A stretch of DNA of 64,000 nucleotides from Nocardiopsis sinuspersici (GCA_008638415.1 VWVT01000004.1:248001-312000); one strand, 5' to 3'. Positions 26,392-35,742 are shown, counted from the first letter of the stretch. The notes: generated by a model not told the origin, from the letters alone. Made by a program: numbers and translations.

Positions 26392-27837
26392 TCAGCGGCG
26401 CCCGCCGCCCAGCAGCTTCTTCTGGATCTTGCCCATGGCGTTGCGCGGCAGGGCGTCCACCACACGGACCTCGCGCGGGCGCTTGTGGACCGACAGGTGC
26501 GCGGCCGCGAAGTCGATGACGGCCCCGGGGTCGATGCCCTCGCCCACCAGGTAGGCGACGACGCGCTGGCCGAGGTCGTCGTCGGCCTCGCCCACCACGG
26601 CGGCCTCGCGTACCGCGGGGTGGCCGAGCAGCGCGGCCTCGACCTCGCCCGCGCCGACCCGGTAGCCGCCGGTCTTGATCATGTCCACCGACATCCGCCC
26701 CACGATCCGGTGCCAGCCGTCGGCCTCGCGTACCGCCGCGTCGCCGGTGCGGAACCAGCCGTCGTCGGTCCACGCCGCCGCGGTGGCCCCGGGGAGCCCG
26801 AGGTAGCCGTCGAACAGGGTGGCGCCGCGGACCTGTAGCTCGCCGATGCCCTCACCGTCGCAGGGGACGGTCTCGCCGTGCTCGCCGCGCAGTCGCGACT
26901 CCAGGCCGGGCAGCGCCGTCCCCACCCAGCCGGTCCGCCGCGGCGCGTCGGCGCGCGCGGCCACGGTGATCAGCGTCTCGGTCATTCCGTACCGCTCCAC
27001 GGGACTGTGGCCGGAGGCCGCCCGTAGGGCCTCTGCCACCGTGTCGGGGAGCGGGGCGCTGCCGGAGACCAGCAGCCGTGCCCCGGCCAGGGCCCGGGCG
27101 CTGCCGGGGTCGCGGGAGATGCGCGACCACACGGTCGGCACGCCGAAGAACAGGGTTCCGCCCGCCCTGCCGGCCCCGCCCGTTCCGGCCGGGAGCCAGC
27201 CGCCCCGGAGGGCTCCCTCGGCCGCGGCGGCGTAGGCGGCGGGGGAGGGGCGGACGGTGTGCACCAGCGGACCGCCCACGCGCAGTGCGCCCAGCACGCC
27301 CAGGACCAGTCCGTGCACGTGGAACAGCGGCAGCCCGTGGACTAGCACGTCGTCGGGCGTCCAGTCCCAGGCGTCGGCGAGCGCGTCCAGGTCGGCGGCC
27401 ACGGCCCGCCGGGACAGGACGGCGCCCTTGGGCGGGCCGGTGGTCCCGGAGGTGTACATGATCAGCGCGGTGGCCTCGGCCGGGGGCTCGGGCACCGTGT
27501 ACAAGGAGCGCTCGGCCGGGTCCACGGGCACGACGGGGAGTCCGACCTCCTCCTGAGGGGTCCCCAGCCACAGGGCGGCACCGGAGTCGCGCACGATGTG
27601 GCGGCGCTCGGCGGTCCCGGCGTCCGCCGGGACCGGTACCACGGGCACTCCGGCCAGCAGGCCGCCGACGACCGCGACGACCGTCGACAGCGAGGCGTCC
27701 CCGTGCACGGCGACGGCGTCGGCGCCGGCGACCCGCCCGGCCACGGCGGCCGCCGCCGACCACAGTCCCTCGCGGTCGAGTTCCTCGTCACCGATCCGTA
27801 CCGCGGGCCCCTCGCCCGCACCGGAGCCGAGCAGCAT
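26392..27837 (-). CDS. Acyl-CoA synthetase, MatB-like (malonyl/methylmalonyl-CoA ligase family)
   Basis: The 481-residue ANL-superfamily enzyme activates a carboxylic acid with ATP and joins it to CoA. The AMP-binding P-loop ALIMYTSGTTGPPKGAVLSR, the A5 motif ERYGMTETLI, the hinge WFRTGDAAVRE and the C-terminal catalytic lysine region NAMGKIQKKLLG are all present. Short length and similarity to MatB suggest malonate or methylmalonate as substrate; this is not proven by sequence. MatB-type enzymes can feed polyketide extender units, but no polyketide genes are in the window. Confidence 0.83.
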   Translation of the reverse strand: MLLGSGAGEGPAVRIGDEELDREGLWSAAAAVAGRVAGADAVAVHGDASLSTVVAVVGGLLAGVPVVPVPADAGTAERRHIVRDSGAALWLGTPQEEVGLPVVPVDPAERSLYTVPEPPAEATALIMYTSGTTGPPKGAVLSRRAVAADLDALADAWDWTPDDVLVHGLPLFHVHGLVLGVLGALRVGGPLVHTVRPSPAAYAAAAEGALRGGWLPAGTGGAGRAGGTLFFGVPTVWSRISRDPGSARALAGARLLVSGSAPLPDTVAEALRAASGHSPVERYGMTETLITVAARADAPRRTGWVGTALPGLESRLRGEHGETVPCDGEGIGELQVRGATLFDGYLGLPGATAAAWTDDGWFRTGDAAVREADGWHRIVGRMSVDMIKTGGYRVGAGEVEAALLGHPAVREAAVVGEADDDLGQRVVAYLVGEGIDPGAVIDFAAAHLSVHKRPREVRVVDALPRNAMGKIQKKLLGGGRR

Positions 27838-28037
27838 GTCGTGTCCCCGTCCGTCGCCTCTGGCCTGACCGCGAGCCAGTACACCACAGAGCGCCTCCGG
27901 GGCGGGTCCGCGCCGTGTTCTCCTTGTCGCCGGGCCCCCGGCGGGTTTGGATGGGGGTGACCGCGCCGCGGTGGTCGTGGACGGGGCCGTGGGCGACCGG
28001 ACGCGCAGCCCTCTGGGCAGACGGAGACGGAGACCGC

Positions 28038-28394
28038 ATGGCCGACGACGCTCGATGGACGCTGATCACGACGGGGCTCGACCAGCTCAGGGAGCAGACC
28101 CCCTTCAAGGAGGGTCACACCGCCCCCTCGCGCCTGTTCTCCAACGACGACGCCCGGGTCATGCACCTGGCGTTGGACGAGGGGGCCGAACTCACGGAGC
28201 ACCTGGTCCCCTCCCCGATCCTCGTCCAGGTCCTCGAAGGGCGGATCCGGTTCGACGTGGAGGACGAGAGCCACGACCTCGGCCCCGGAGCGATGATCCA
28301 CGTGGCCGGGTCCGTGCCCCACGCGGTCACGGCCGTCGGCGCCTCCCGGATCATGGTCGTCATGCTCGACCCCCGGCGCCACACGCACCGCTAG
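28038..28394 (+). CDS. Cupin-domain protein
   Basis: The 118-residue single-domain cupin has LVPSPILVQVLEGRIRFDVEDES and GAMIHVAGSVPHAV, the two beta-barrel motifs; the usual first-motif HxH is replaced, while the second keeps His. It may bind a metal weakly or act as a small-molecule sensor. ATG at 28038 is chosen because the in-frame upstream extension from 27915 is low complexity. The same type is annotated as cupin/AraC-like barrel in many actinomycetes. No partner gene is evident. Confidence 0.75.
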   Translation: MADDARWTLITTGLDQLREQTPFKEGHTAPSRLFSNDDARVMHLALDEGAELTEHLVPSPILVQVLEGRIRFDVEDESHDLGPGAMIHVAGSVPHAVTAVGASRIMVVMLDPRRHTHR

Positions 28395-28572
28395 CGGACC
28401 GGCCGAGAACGCCGTGGGTGCGGACCGGGACGAACCTCTGCGGTCGCCGCCGGGCGGCCGCGCACGGACCACCGCGTCCGCCGGCCTCCCGGACCCGGTG
28501 CGCGGGTCCTCCCCCGCGCCCGCGCGCAACCGCGTTTTGGCGCAGGTGGGAGGGCACTTCTAGCATGGGCAC

Positions 28573-28950
28573 ATGAACGAACTCTCAGCGGAGCAGACCA
28601 ACCGGGTCATCGCCCTGGCCATGGACCTCGCCCGGGAGGGGCGTACGGAGGAGTTGCTGGAGTTCCTCGACCACGGCCTGCCCGTGGACACCCGCGACGA
28701 GCAGGGCAACACCCTGGTGATGCTCGCCGCCTACCACGGCCAGGAGGCCACGGTCCGCGCCCTGATCGACCGCGGCGCCGACGTCGACCTGCGCAACGAA
28801 CGGGACCAGACACCCGTCGCCGGAGCGCTGTTCAAGGGGGAGGAGGGCATCGTGGCGATGCTCGTCGCCGCGGGCGCCGACCTCGACGCGGGCACGCCGA
28901 GCGCACGTGCCGCGGCCGAGATGTTCGGCCGCGCCCACCTGCTGCCCTGA
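28573..28950 (+). CDS. Ankyrin-repeat protein
   Basis: The 125-residue protein carries about three ankyrin repeats: DEQGNTLVMLAAYHGQEATVRALIDRGADVDLRN then DQTPVAGALFKGEEGIVAMLVAAGADLDAG (given as two repeats). It probably mediates protein contacts in the cytoplasm. A TAGCAT box at 28561-28566 lies 6 bases before ATG 28573, suggesting a leaderless transcript. Similar short ankyrin proteins occur beside catalase genes in other bacteria; here the catalase gene is convergent, 139 bp away. Confidence 0.85.
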   Translation: MNELSAEQTNRVIALAMDLAREGRTEELLEFLDHGLPVDTRDEQGNTLVMLAAYHGQEATVRALIDRGADVDLRNERDQTPVAGALFKGEEGIVAMLVAAGADLDAGTPSARAAAEMFGRAHLLP

Positions 28951-28956
28951 ACCCGG

Positions 28957-29036
28957 TTCCGGGGCGGGGCCCCGGGCTCCGGCGCCCCGCCCCGGAAACA
29001 GGCCGAGCCGACGCGGTCGGGGCCGCGTCGGCTCGG
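28957..29036. terminator. Twin hairpin terminators between the ankyrin and catalase genes
   Basis: Hairpin 1 has perfect 14-bp arms at 28957-28970 and 28984-28997 with a 13-nt loop. Hairpin 2 has perfect 14-bp arms at 29003-29016 and 29023-29036 with a 6-nt loop. They occupy the gap between two convergent genes and are likely to serve one direction each or both. Confidence 0.75.
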
Positions 29037-29089
29037 TGGTTCAGGTCCGGAGGGGACCCTCAGGCCCGGACGGGGCCCTCAAACGCTGG

Positions 29090-30589
29090 TCAGACGGCGT
29101 CCGAGTTGGGGTCGGTCCCGGAGACCCTGCCCGCCTGCAGGGCCTCGACGGCCTTGCGCACACCCTCGCCGTAGGCCGGGTCGGCCTTCATGCAGTTGCC
29201 GATGTGGCGCTCGATGGTGGCCTGCGAGGCCCCGTCGATCGCACGCGCGGTGTTCTCGAACAGCCTCTGCTGCTCGTCCACGCTCATCATGCGGAACAGG
29301 TCGCCGGGCTGCTCGAAGTAGTTGTCGTCGTCCTCGCGGTAGTCGAACCGGTCGGCGGTCCCGCCAATGGCCAGCGACGGGTCGGCGTAGGCCGGCTGCT
29401 CCTGCCAGCGGCCGTAGGAGTTGGGCTCGATGCCCGGAACGCGGCCCTGGTTGCCGTCCACGCGCATGGTGCCGTCGCGGTGGTAGGTGTTGACGAACCT
29501 GGCGCCGCGCGGGTAGTTCACCGGGATCTGGTGGTGGTTGACGCCCAGGCGGTAGCGGGCCGCGTCACCGTAGGAGAAGAGGCGCCCCTGGAGCATGCGG
29601 TCGGGCGAGACGCCCACGCCCGGGACGATGTTGGCCGGGGTGAAGGCGGCCTGCTCCACGTCCGCGAAGTAGTTCTCCGGGTTGCGGTTGAGCTCGAACT
29701 CGCCGACCTCGATCAGCGGGTAGTCCTTCTTGGACCAGACCTTGGTCAGGTCGAAGGGGTGGAAGCGGTAGTCCGCGGCCTCGGCCTCGGGCATGATCTG
29801 GACGTAGAAGGTCCACTTGGGGTTCTCGCCCCGCTCGATGGCATCGAACAGGTCGCGCTGGGCGGACTCGCGGTCCTCGGCCACGACCTTGGCGGCCTCC
29901 TCGTCCGTCAGGTTCTTGATGCCCTGCTGGGTACGGAAGTGGAACTTGGCCCAGAAGCGCTCGCCGGCCTCGTTGACGAACGAGAAGGTGTGCGAGCCGA
30001 AGCCGTGCATGTGGCGGTAGCCGTCGGGGATGCCGCGGTCCGACATCACGATGGTGACCTGGTGCAGGGCCTCGGGGAGGTTGGTCCAGAAGTCCCAGTT
30101 GTTCTCGGCCGAGCGCATGTTGGTGCGCGGGTCGCGCTTGACGGCGCGGTTGAGGTCGGGGAACTTCAGCGGGTCGCGGAAGAAGAAGACCGGGGTGTTG
30201 TTACCGACGATGTCCCAGTTGCCCTCCTCGGTGTAGAAGCGCAGGGCGAAGCCGCGGATGTCGCGCTCGGCGTCGGCGGCGCCGCGCTCGCCCGCGACGG
30301 TGGAGAAGCGTGCGAACATCTCGGTCTGCTTGCCGACCTCGGAGAAGATCGCGGCCTTGCTGTACCGGGTGATGTCGTTGGTGACGGTGAAGGTACCGAA
30401 GGCACCGGAGCCCTTGGCGTGCATCCGGCGCTCGGGGATGACCTCACGGTCGAAGTGCGCGAGCTTCTCCAGGAACCAGAGGTCCTGGAGCAGCATCGGC
30501 CCGCGCGGTCCTGCGGTCAGGCTGTTCTGGTTGTCCGCGACCGGGGCGCCGTTGGCGGTGGTCATCGGCTGGGTGTTGTCCTGGGACAT
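29090..30589 (-). CDS. katA: Monofunctional haem catalase
   Basis: The 499-residue clade-3-sized catalase splits hydrogen peroxide in the cytoplasm. The distal His lies in [12 protein letters not shown] (His57), the distal Asn region in [18 protein letters not shown], and the proximal haem Tyr in [14 protein letters not shown] near residue 340. MSQDNTQPM at 30589 follows AAGGA and fits family length; an upstream in-frame ATG is inside the regulator gap. It lies 56 bp after furA on the same strand, so both are probably cotranscribed from the operator-bearing promoter at 31.1 kb. Confidence 0.95.
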   Translation of the reverse strand: MSQDNTQPMTTANGAPVADNQNSLTAGPRGPMLLQDLWFLEKLAHFDREVIPERRMHAKGSGAFGTFTVTNDITRYSKAAIFSEVGKQTEMFARFSTVAGERGAADAERDIRGFALRFYTEEGNWDIVGNNTPVFFFRDPLKFPDLNRAVKRDPRTNMRSAENNWDFWTNLPEALHQVTIVMSDRGIPDGYRHMHGFGSHTFSFVNEAGERFWAKFHFRTQQGIKNLTDEEAAKVVAEDRESAQRDLFDAIERGENPKWTFYVQIMPEAEAADYRFHPFDLTKVWSKKDYPLIEVGEFELNRNPENYFADVEQAAFTPANIVPGVGVSPDRMLQGRLFSYGDAARYRLGVNHHQIPVNYPRGARFVNTYHRDGTMRVDGNQGRVPGIEPNSYGRWQEQPAYADPSLAIGGTADRFDYREDDDNYFEQPGDLFRMMSVDEQQRLFENTARAIDGASQATIERHIGNCMKADPAYGEGVRKAVEALQAGRVSGTDPNSDAV

Positions 30590-30645
30590 GTTTTCCTTGG
30601 TCTTCGATGGGGTCTGTCGGTGCTGCGGTGGGACACCGGGTGGCG

Positions 30646-31065
30646 TCAGGCCTTCTGGCACCCGGGGCACAGGCCCCAGTAGGTGACCTCGACCTCGTCG
30701 ACGGCGAAACCGTGGTCCTGTGAACCCGTCATGCAGGGGGCGGATCCGGTGGCACAGTCCACGTCGGCGATCGCTCCGCAGCGGCGGCAGACCACGTGGT
30801 GGTGGTTGTCACCCACCCGCCGCTCGTAGCGCGCGGGTGACCCCTCCGGTTCAATTCGCCTCACGAGGCCGGCGTCCGTCAGAGCCTTGAGCACGTCGTA
30901 CACCGCCTGTGTGGACACCGCACCGATCTGGCCGCGGACCACCTGGAGCACGGTGCCGGCGTCGGCGTGCGGGTGGGCCCCGAGCGCCGCCAGCACCGCG
31001 ACCCGGGGTCGGGTCACGCGTAGCGAGGCCTCCCGGAGGAGAGCCTCGGTCTCGGTCTGGTGCAT
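30646..31065 (-). CDS. furA: Fur-family peroxide regulator (FurA/CatR/PerR-like)
   Basis: The 139-residue protein has the Fur winged helix ([22 protein letters not shown] and [22 protein letters not shown]) and the metal-binding half with [18 protein letters not shown] and a C-terminal CPGC pair. Adjacent to and upstream of catalase, it matches the CatR/FurA arrangement of actinomycetes, in which the regulator represses itself and the catalase until oxidised by peroxide. The ATG at 31065 lies just downstream of a TGGAA-N3-TTCCA palindrome. Confidence 0.92.
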   Translation of the reverse strand: MHQTETEALLREASLRVTRPRVAVLAALGAHPHADAGTVLQVVRGQIGAVSTQAVYDVLKALTDAGLVRRIEPEGSPARYERRVGDNHHHVVCRRCGAIADVDCATGSAPCMTGSQDHGFAVDEVEVTYWGLCPGCQKA

Positions 31066-31087
31066 GAGCCCATTGAAGCATCTTTTC

Positions 31088-31100
31088 TGGAATAGTTCCA
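31088..31100 (-). promoter_or_regulatory. Probable FurA/CatR operator
   Basis: TGGAATAGTTCCA is a perfect 5-bp inverted repeat with a 3-bp spacer, embedded in an AT-rich stretch 22 bp upstream of the furA start. Known CatR/FurA sites in actinomycetes are AT-rich inverted repeats at this position. Binding here would repress the furA-katA operon; assignment is by position and symmetry. Confidence 0.65.
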
Positions 31101-31341
31101 ACAAAGGGACGGCCAGCCCGGGAGCGCCCCCGCTCAACGCCCGGTTTCCCCGTCCCTCGTGTGTCACACGCGGCAGCCGGGTAGCCGCTTGGCAGAATCG
31201 CCGGGTAGCGGGGGCGTCCCCGCCCTTCCGGACCGTCGGCCGGACATCCGCCCGGTCGGCCGGCGACCCGGGGCCGTTCGCTCGGCGGGGCGGCCCGCCT
31301 GCGACCCGGCGGTGGACGAGCGGCTCGGACGAAGGGGATGG

Positions 31342-32394
31342 ATGATCATGCGTGCTCTGACGGTGGTGCCGTCGCAGGCCGGCTCGGTGCGGGTGGGCGA
31401 GGTCGAGGCTCCCGTGCCGGGTGCGGGGGAGCTGCTCGTCGACGGCGTCTCGCTGGGAGTGTGCGGTACCGACCGCGAGATCGCCGGGGGCGAGTACGGT
31501 GAGGCGCCGCCCGGCGAGGAGCATCTGGTCCTGGGGCACGAGTCCCTGGGGCGGGTGCGCGAGGCACCGGACGGCAGCGGTTTCGCGCCGGGTGACCTGG
31601 TGGTCGGGGTCGTGCGGCGGCCCGACCCCGTGCCGTGCGGCGCCTGCGGGCACGGCGAGTTCGACATGTGCCGCAACGGGCGGTTCACCGAACGCGGCAT
31701 CAAGGGCATCCACGGCTACGGCTCGCAGCAGTGGACGGTGGAGGCCGACTACGCGGTCAGGCTCGACCCGTCGCTGGAACGCGTCGGAGTGCTGATGGAA
31801 CCCACCACGGTCGTCGCCAAGGCGTGGGAGCAGATCGAGAGGATCGGGAACCGGGCCTGGTTCGATCCGCGCCGCCTGCTCGTCACCGGCGCCGGGCCGA
31901 TCGGTCTGCTGGCCGCCCTGCTCGGTGTCCAGCGCGGACTCGACGTGCACGTCCTGGACCGGGTGGAGACGGGGCCCAAACCCGACCTGGTGGCCGCCCT
32001 GGGGGCGACCTACCACACCGGGAGCATCGCCGACATCACCGCCCGGGGAGAGGTCGACGTGATCATCGAGGCCACCGGCGCGTCCTCCCTCATCCTGGAC
32101 GCGATGACCCACAACGCGCCCTACGGCATCGTCTGCCTCACCGGCATCTCGAAGAGCGGCCGCAAGATCGGTATCGACGCCGGTGCGGTCAACAAGGAGA
32201 TCGTCCTGGAGAACGACGTGGTCGTCGGGTCCGTCAACGCCAACCTGCGCCACTACGAACTGGCCGCCCAGGCGCTGGCCCGGGCCGACCACTCCTGGCT
32301 GGAACGGGTGATCACCCGGCGGCTGCCGCTGGAGCGCGCGCCCGAGGCGTTCGAGCCCGGCGGCGACGACATCAAGACCGTCATCGACCTGTGA
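31342..32394 (+). CDS. Zinc-dependent medium-chain dehydrogenase, glucose 1-dehydrogenase-like
   Basis: The 350-residue protein has the catalytic zinc Cys in LGVCGTDREIAGGEYG, GHESLGRV, a structural zinc region PCGACGHGEFDMCRNG, the NAD(P) loop VTGAGPIGLLAALLG and the C-terminal NANLRHYELAAQAL typical of the archaeal-type glucose dehydrogenase family. It probably oxidises an aldose with NADP or NAD. Start is ATG 31342 or ATG 31348, two codons apart, both behind GAAGGGG. It is divergent from furA; no sugar-metabolism gene is adjacent. Confidence 0.83.
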   Translation: MIMRALTVVPSQAGSVRVGEVEAPVPGAGELLVDGVSLGVCGTDREIAGGEYGEAPPGEEHLVLGHESLGRVREAPDGSGFAPGDLVVGVVRRPDPVPCGACGHGEFDMCRNGRFTERGIKGIHGYGSQQWTVEADYAVRLDPSLERVGVLMEPTTVVAKAWEQIERIGNRAWFDPRRLLVTGAGPIGLLAALLGVQRGLDVHVLDRVETGPKPDLVAALGATYHTGSIADITARGEVDVIIEATGASSLILDAMTHNAPYGIVCLTGISKSGRKIGIDAGAVNKEIVLENDVVVGSVNANLRHYELAAQALARADHSWLERVITRRLPLERAPEAFEPGGDDIKTVIDL

Positions 32395-32587
32395 GCGGAC
32401 CTTCGGACAACGGTTTCCGTGATCCTGGGGAAAAGCGGTTCCGGAACGCTTGGATTTCCTTTGTGGGTGGGATCACCGGAACCCTTGACGGCGAGGCCGT
32501 GCGTGCTCTTTCCGCTGCCTCGGATGTGCGGGAAATCGGAGGGATCCAGGGTGGGTCGGTGGAACCACGTGTCGTTCCGGAGCGTTA

Positions 32588-32653
32588 TTGACATCTGGCT
32601 CCCCGTGGCGAATATTCGGTGGTCAGCGCGCTGGGATACGACCACCGATATTC
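32588..32653 (+). promoter_or_regulatory. Sigma70-type promoter overlapped by a palindrome
   Basis: TTGACA (32588-32593), 17 bp, then AATATT (32611-32616) is close to the consensus promoter, which is rare in such GC-rich DNA. An inverted repeat overlaps the -10: GAATATTCGGTGGTC (32610-32624) and GACCACCGATATTC (32640-32653), with one bulged base. This could be a repressor operator or an RNA hairpin at the transcript start. It lies 26 bp before the ATG of the secreted hydrolase; the rest of 32395-32587 shows nothing. Confidence 0.65.
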
Positions 32654-32678
32654 TCCGATCCCCCTTGAGGAGCATGGA

Positions 32679-33530
32679 ATGGGAGCACGATATCCGGTCC
32701 GCCGTGTGTCGTCCGCCTTTCTCGGACTGCTGACGGCCACCGCTCTGGTCTCCGTGTCGCCGGCCGCCGCCGACACCGTGGAGACCATGGGCGGGACGGG
32801 CCCCCACGACGCCGAGTACGTCACCACCCTGCGCCTGTGGGACCACACCGTCTACCGTCCCGTCGACCTGCCCGAGGACGAGCGGCTGCCCGTGGTCGCC
32901 TGGGGCAACGGCGCCTGCCGCGCCGACGGAACCTGGTTCGAGGACTTCCTCACCGAGATCGCCTCGCACGGCTTCCTGGTCATCGCCAACGGCCGTCCGG
33001 GCGGCTCCGGCCGCACCGACGCCGAGATGCTCACCGAGTCCGTCGACTGGGCGGCCGAGGAGAACGGCCGCTGGTTCAGCGAGTACCGGGGCCGCATCGA
33101 CACCGACAGCATCGCGGTCATGGGCCAGTCCTGCGGCGGCCTGGAGACCTACGAGGTGGCCGACGACCCGCGGATCGACACCACCGTGTTCTGGAACAGC
33201 GGGCTGCTGAGCGACTCCGACAACGACCGGATCGACCGGATGCACGCTCCCGCCGCCTACTTCACCGGCGGCCCCGACGACATCGCCTACGAGAACGCCC
33301 TGGACGACTGGGAGCGGCTGCCGAGGGGCCTGCCCGCGTTCATGGGCCACCTCGACGTCGGCCACTTCGGCACCTTCGGGGAGCCCGACGGCGGTGAGTA
33401 CGGCCGGGTGGGCGTCGCCTGGCTGGAGTGGCGGCTCAAGGGCGACCAGCAGGCCCGGCGGGAGTTCGTCGGCCCCGACTGCGGCCTGTGCTCCACCGAG
33501 TGGGACGTGCGGCAGAAGAACCTCACTTAG
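32679..33530 (+). CDS. Secreted alpha/beta hydrolase
   Basis: The 283-residue protein has a Sec signal peptide (RYPVRR, hydrophobic core AFLGLLTATALVSVS, cleavage after PAAA near residue 31). The mature part has an oxyanion-type VVAWGNGACRADGTWF, nucleophile elbow VMGQSCGGLE (Ser in GQSCG) and a late His in GHLDVGHFGTFGE. A cysteine pair in CGLC near the C-terminus may form a disulphide. The family resembles chlorophyllase/acetylxylan-esterase-like fungal and actinomycete enzymes. It is driven by the strong promoter at 32588. Confidence 0.78.
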   Translation: MGARYPVRRVSSAFLGLLTATALVSVSPAAADTVETMGGTGPHDAEYVTTLRLWDHTVYRPVDLPEDERLPVVAWGNGACRADGTWFEDFLTEIASHGFLVIANGRPGGSGRTDAEMLTESVDWAAEENGRWFSEYRGRIDTDSIAVMGQSCGGLETYEVADDPRIDTTVFWNSGLLSDSDNDRIDRMHAPAAYFTGGPDDIAYENALDDWERLPRGLPAFMGHLDVGHFGTFGEPDGGEYGRVGVAWLEWRLKGDQQARREFVGPDCGLCSTEWDVRQKNLT

Positions 33531-33567
33531 CAGCACCGGACACACCGGGTGTACCGGTTCACGGATT

Positions 33568-33601
33568 CCCCGGGCGGTCGATGGCAGGCGACCGTCCGGG
33601 G
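33568..33601. terminator. Hairpin after the secreted hydrolase gene
   Basis: Arms CCCCGGGCGGTCG (33568-33580) and CGACCGTCCGGGG (33589-33601) pair with one G-U wobble and an 8-nt loop, 38 bases after the stop codon. It is a typical actinomycete terminator stem without a T-run. The remainder of the gap to 33807 contains no gene. Confidence 0.65.
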
Positions 33602-33807
33602 TCTGTCGTGTCGTGTGGTGAACCCGTTGTCATGATCGGTCCGCTCTCACGTGCTTCCGTGGCGTTTCGCGGTCGAATCGCGAGAAGTCCCCACTCTGGA
33701 ACCCTCGGTGTCCGGGTGATTGCTTTGGGTTGTCAGAAAGCGAGGTGAGGTGACGCGGTGCGTTCGGCCGCCGGTCGCCGAGCCGACCGGAAGAGGGAGC
33801 CACCACC

Positions 33808-34779
33808 ATGCCCATCCACCGAACCGGGTCCGGGCGCCGTGACCGGGCACGGGCGCTCGTCGCCGCTCTCGCCCTCGGCCTCGCCGTTGGAACACCGTCG
33901 GCGGCCGGAGCCGTGACCGCGGCCGGAACGGGGGCCGGGGCCGGGGCCGGGGCACAGGCGCCGATCTGTGCGTCGGAGTCGCACCCCGAGGCCGCGGAGC
34001 GACTCGACAAGCGGATCCTGCGGGAGACGGACGGGCGCGAGGGGCGCATAGCGGTGGGGGTCTCCGCCCACGACGGCGGTCTCACCTGCGGACTCGACCC
34101 CGACGCGGAGTTCGACGCGGCCAGCGTCGGCAAGGTCGTCGTCCTCGGTGCGCTGTTGCGCACCGCCATGGACGAGAAGCGCGAGCTCACCTCCGAGGAG
34201 GAGAGGCTGGCGACCGACATGATCACCGTGTCCGACAACGACGCGGCCGGGGAGCTGTACGACCGGCTCGGCTCCGAACGCGTCCAGGACTTCCTCGACC
34301 TGGCGGGGATGGACGACACGAAGCCGCATCCGGAGAACTACGTCGGACTGATGAAGATCACCGCCGGTGACCAGCTCACCCTGCTCGGCCTGCTGCGCAC
34401 GGACAACGACGTGCTCGGCGCGGACGAGCGCTCCTACGCCCGCGGTCTCATGGGCGACGTGGTCGAGAAGCAGAGGTGGGGGGTGCCCGCCGGGGCGCCC
34501 GGGGGCGCCGAGGTGTACCTGAAGAACGGCTGGCTTCCCCACAAGGACGCGGGCACCTGGCGGGTGAACAGCGTGGGCGGCTTCCTGGGCACCCCGGCGG
34601 GGGACTACGACGTCGTGGTACTCACCGACGACAGCCCGGGCATGGAGTACGGGGTGGAGACGATCGAGTCCGTGGCCGCCGGTGTGCACTCCGCTCTCAC
34701 GGGCGGGCAGGGCCGGGCCCGGGCCCGGAGTTCGCGGACCGGGCCGCCGCTTCCCTCCGACGGTTCCGGCCGCTCCTGA
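33808..34779 (+). CDS. Secreted serine hydrolase, class A beta-lactamase fold
   Basis: The 323-residue protein begins with a twin-arginine-like or Sec signal (GSGRRDRARALVAALALGLAV, split at the Arg pair) and an AG-rich stretch. The catalytic motifs are those of class A beta-lactamases: AASVGKVVVL (SxxK), VSDNDAAG (SDN) and LKNGWLP (KTG variant). The Glu166 equivalent was not identified, so penicillinase activity is uncertain; such proteins can also be D-Ala carboxypeptidase-like. The C-terminal tail (about 30 residues) is low complexity. ATG follows AGAGGGAG. Confidence 0.78.
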   Translation: MPIHRTGSGRRDRARALVAALALGLAVGTPSAAGAVTAAGTGAGAGAGAQAPICASESHPEAAERLDKRILRETDGREGRIAVGVSAHDGGLTCGLDPDAEFDAASVGKVVVLGALLRTAMDEKRELTSEEERLATDMITVSDNDAAGELYDRLGSERVQDFLDLAGMDDTKPHPENYVGLMKITAGDQLTLLGLLRTDNDVLGADERSYARGLMGDVVEKQRWGVPAGAPGGAEVYLKNGWLPHKDAGTWRVNSVGGFLGTPAGDYDVVVLTDDSPGMEYGVETIESVAAGVHSALTGGQGRARARSSRTGPPLPSDGSGRS

Positions 34780-34807
34780 GCCCGACCGGTCCCGGCCCCG
34801 GTCCCGG

Positions 34808-34842
34808 ACGCGTGTCGCCGCGGGCCCCGAGGCGACACGCGT
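34808..34842. terminator. Hairpin after the beta-lactamase-like gene
   Basis: Perfect 12-bp arms ACGCGTGTCGCC (34808-34819) and GGCGACACGCGT (34831-34842) with an 11-nt loop lie 29 bases after the stop codon. The following 200 bp to the next gene carry a CATGG-N4-CCATG palindrome (34885-34898) in an AT-richer stretch, probably part of the next promoter. Confidence 0.68.
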
Positions 34843-35047
34843 GTCCACACCGATACATCCACAGGAGGAACAAGGGGCACTGTTCATGGTTGGCCATGTT
34901 CACACGAAATGGTGTACCTTGTGTGTGTGCCCGAGGGGATGTGTTTTCCCTCGGTAGAGAGAGGCGTGAACATGCCGTTCCGCCCTCTCCGTCGCTCGCC
35001 GTTCCCCCGGCGTGCGGCTCCCCCGTACACACAGACCGGAGCACACC

Positions 35048-35608
35048 ATGACCCAGCCCCCGCAGCCGCCCCACGGCCCGTCCATGCCGCCCATGCCGCC
35101 CAAACAGGGCATGTCCACGGGAAAGAAGGTCGGCCTCGGGTGCGGTGGATGCCTCGGTGTTCTCCTCGTCCTGCTCCTGCTCGGGGGATGCGTGGCCGCG
35201 CTGTCCGAGAGCGCCTCCGACGGCGGAGCCCAGGAGTCCGCCGCCACCGAGGAGGAGACGCCCCAGGATGCGGCCGAGGAAACTACAGCCGAGGAGGAAG
35301 CTCCCGCCGAGGAGGCGTCAGAGGAGGAAACACCTGCGGAGGAGCCTGAGCCCGAGGAGGCTCCTTCCACGATCGGCAACGGCGTCCACCGCGTCGGTGA
35401 GGACATCGAGCCCGGCACGTACACGACCGATGGCCCGAGCCCGGACGACATCATGCCCATGTGCTACTACGCCCGCCTGTCCGGGCTGTCCGGGGAGTTC
35501 GACGACATCATCGCCAACAACAACATCGAGGGGCCTGGTTCCCTCGTGGTTCAGGAAGGCGATGCCGCCTTGGAGTTGTCCGGCGGCTGTGAGTGGACGC
35601 TGGAATAG
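35048..35608 (+). CDS. Membrane-anchored protein with acidic repeat and C-terminal extracellular domain
   Basis: The 186-residue protein has a Pro-rich N-terminus, one membrane segment (LGVLLVLLLLGGCVAAL), a strongly acidic Glu/Ala-rich spacer of about 55 residues, and a C-terminal domain of about 70 residues (VHRVGEDIEPGTYTTDGP, CYYARLSGLSGEF, CEWTLE). The last domain is common at the C-terminus of actinomycete lipoproteins and probably forms a small disulphide-bonded beta fold (two Cys). ATG at 35048 is preferred over an upstream ATG (35012) by RBS position. Function unknown. Confidence 0.7.
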   Translation: MTQPPQPPHGPSMPPMPPKQGMSTGKKVGLGCGGCLGVLLVLLLLGGCVAALSESASDGGAQESAATEEETPQDAAEETTAEEEAPAEEASEEETPAEEPEPEEAPSTIGNGVHRVGEDIEPGTYTTDGPSPDDIMPMCYYARLSGLSGEFDDIIANNNIEGPGSLVVQEGDAALELSGGCEWTLE

Positions 35609-35718
35609 CAGACGGAGGAGTGGGTTCGGGCCGGTCGTATCGGTGGGCTACCCGGCCCCCGCTCCATTCCGGCGGTGCCGGGAGCTTCGGCGTCTTTCCC
35701 GTCCTACTCCTGATAGCC

Positions 35719-35742
35719 GGGCGGCCCGGACGGGGGCCGCCC
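35719..35742. terminator. Hairpin between convergent membrane protein and methyltransferase genes
   Basis: GGGCGGCCC (35719-35727) and GGGCCGCCC (35734-35742) form a 9-bp stem with a 6-nt loop in the 242-bp gap between convergent genes. The gap also holds a direct repeat of GAGTGGGTTCGG at about 35618 and 35765. No gene was seen there. Confidence 0.6.

Noticed and set aside
25179-27837. Polyketide cluster implied by the MatB-like enzyme
   Set aside because: No polyketide synthase or related genes are in the window.
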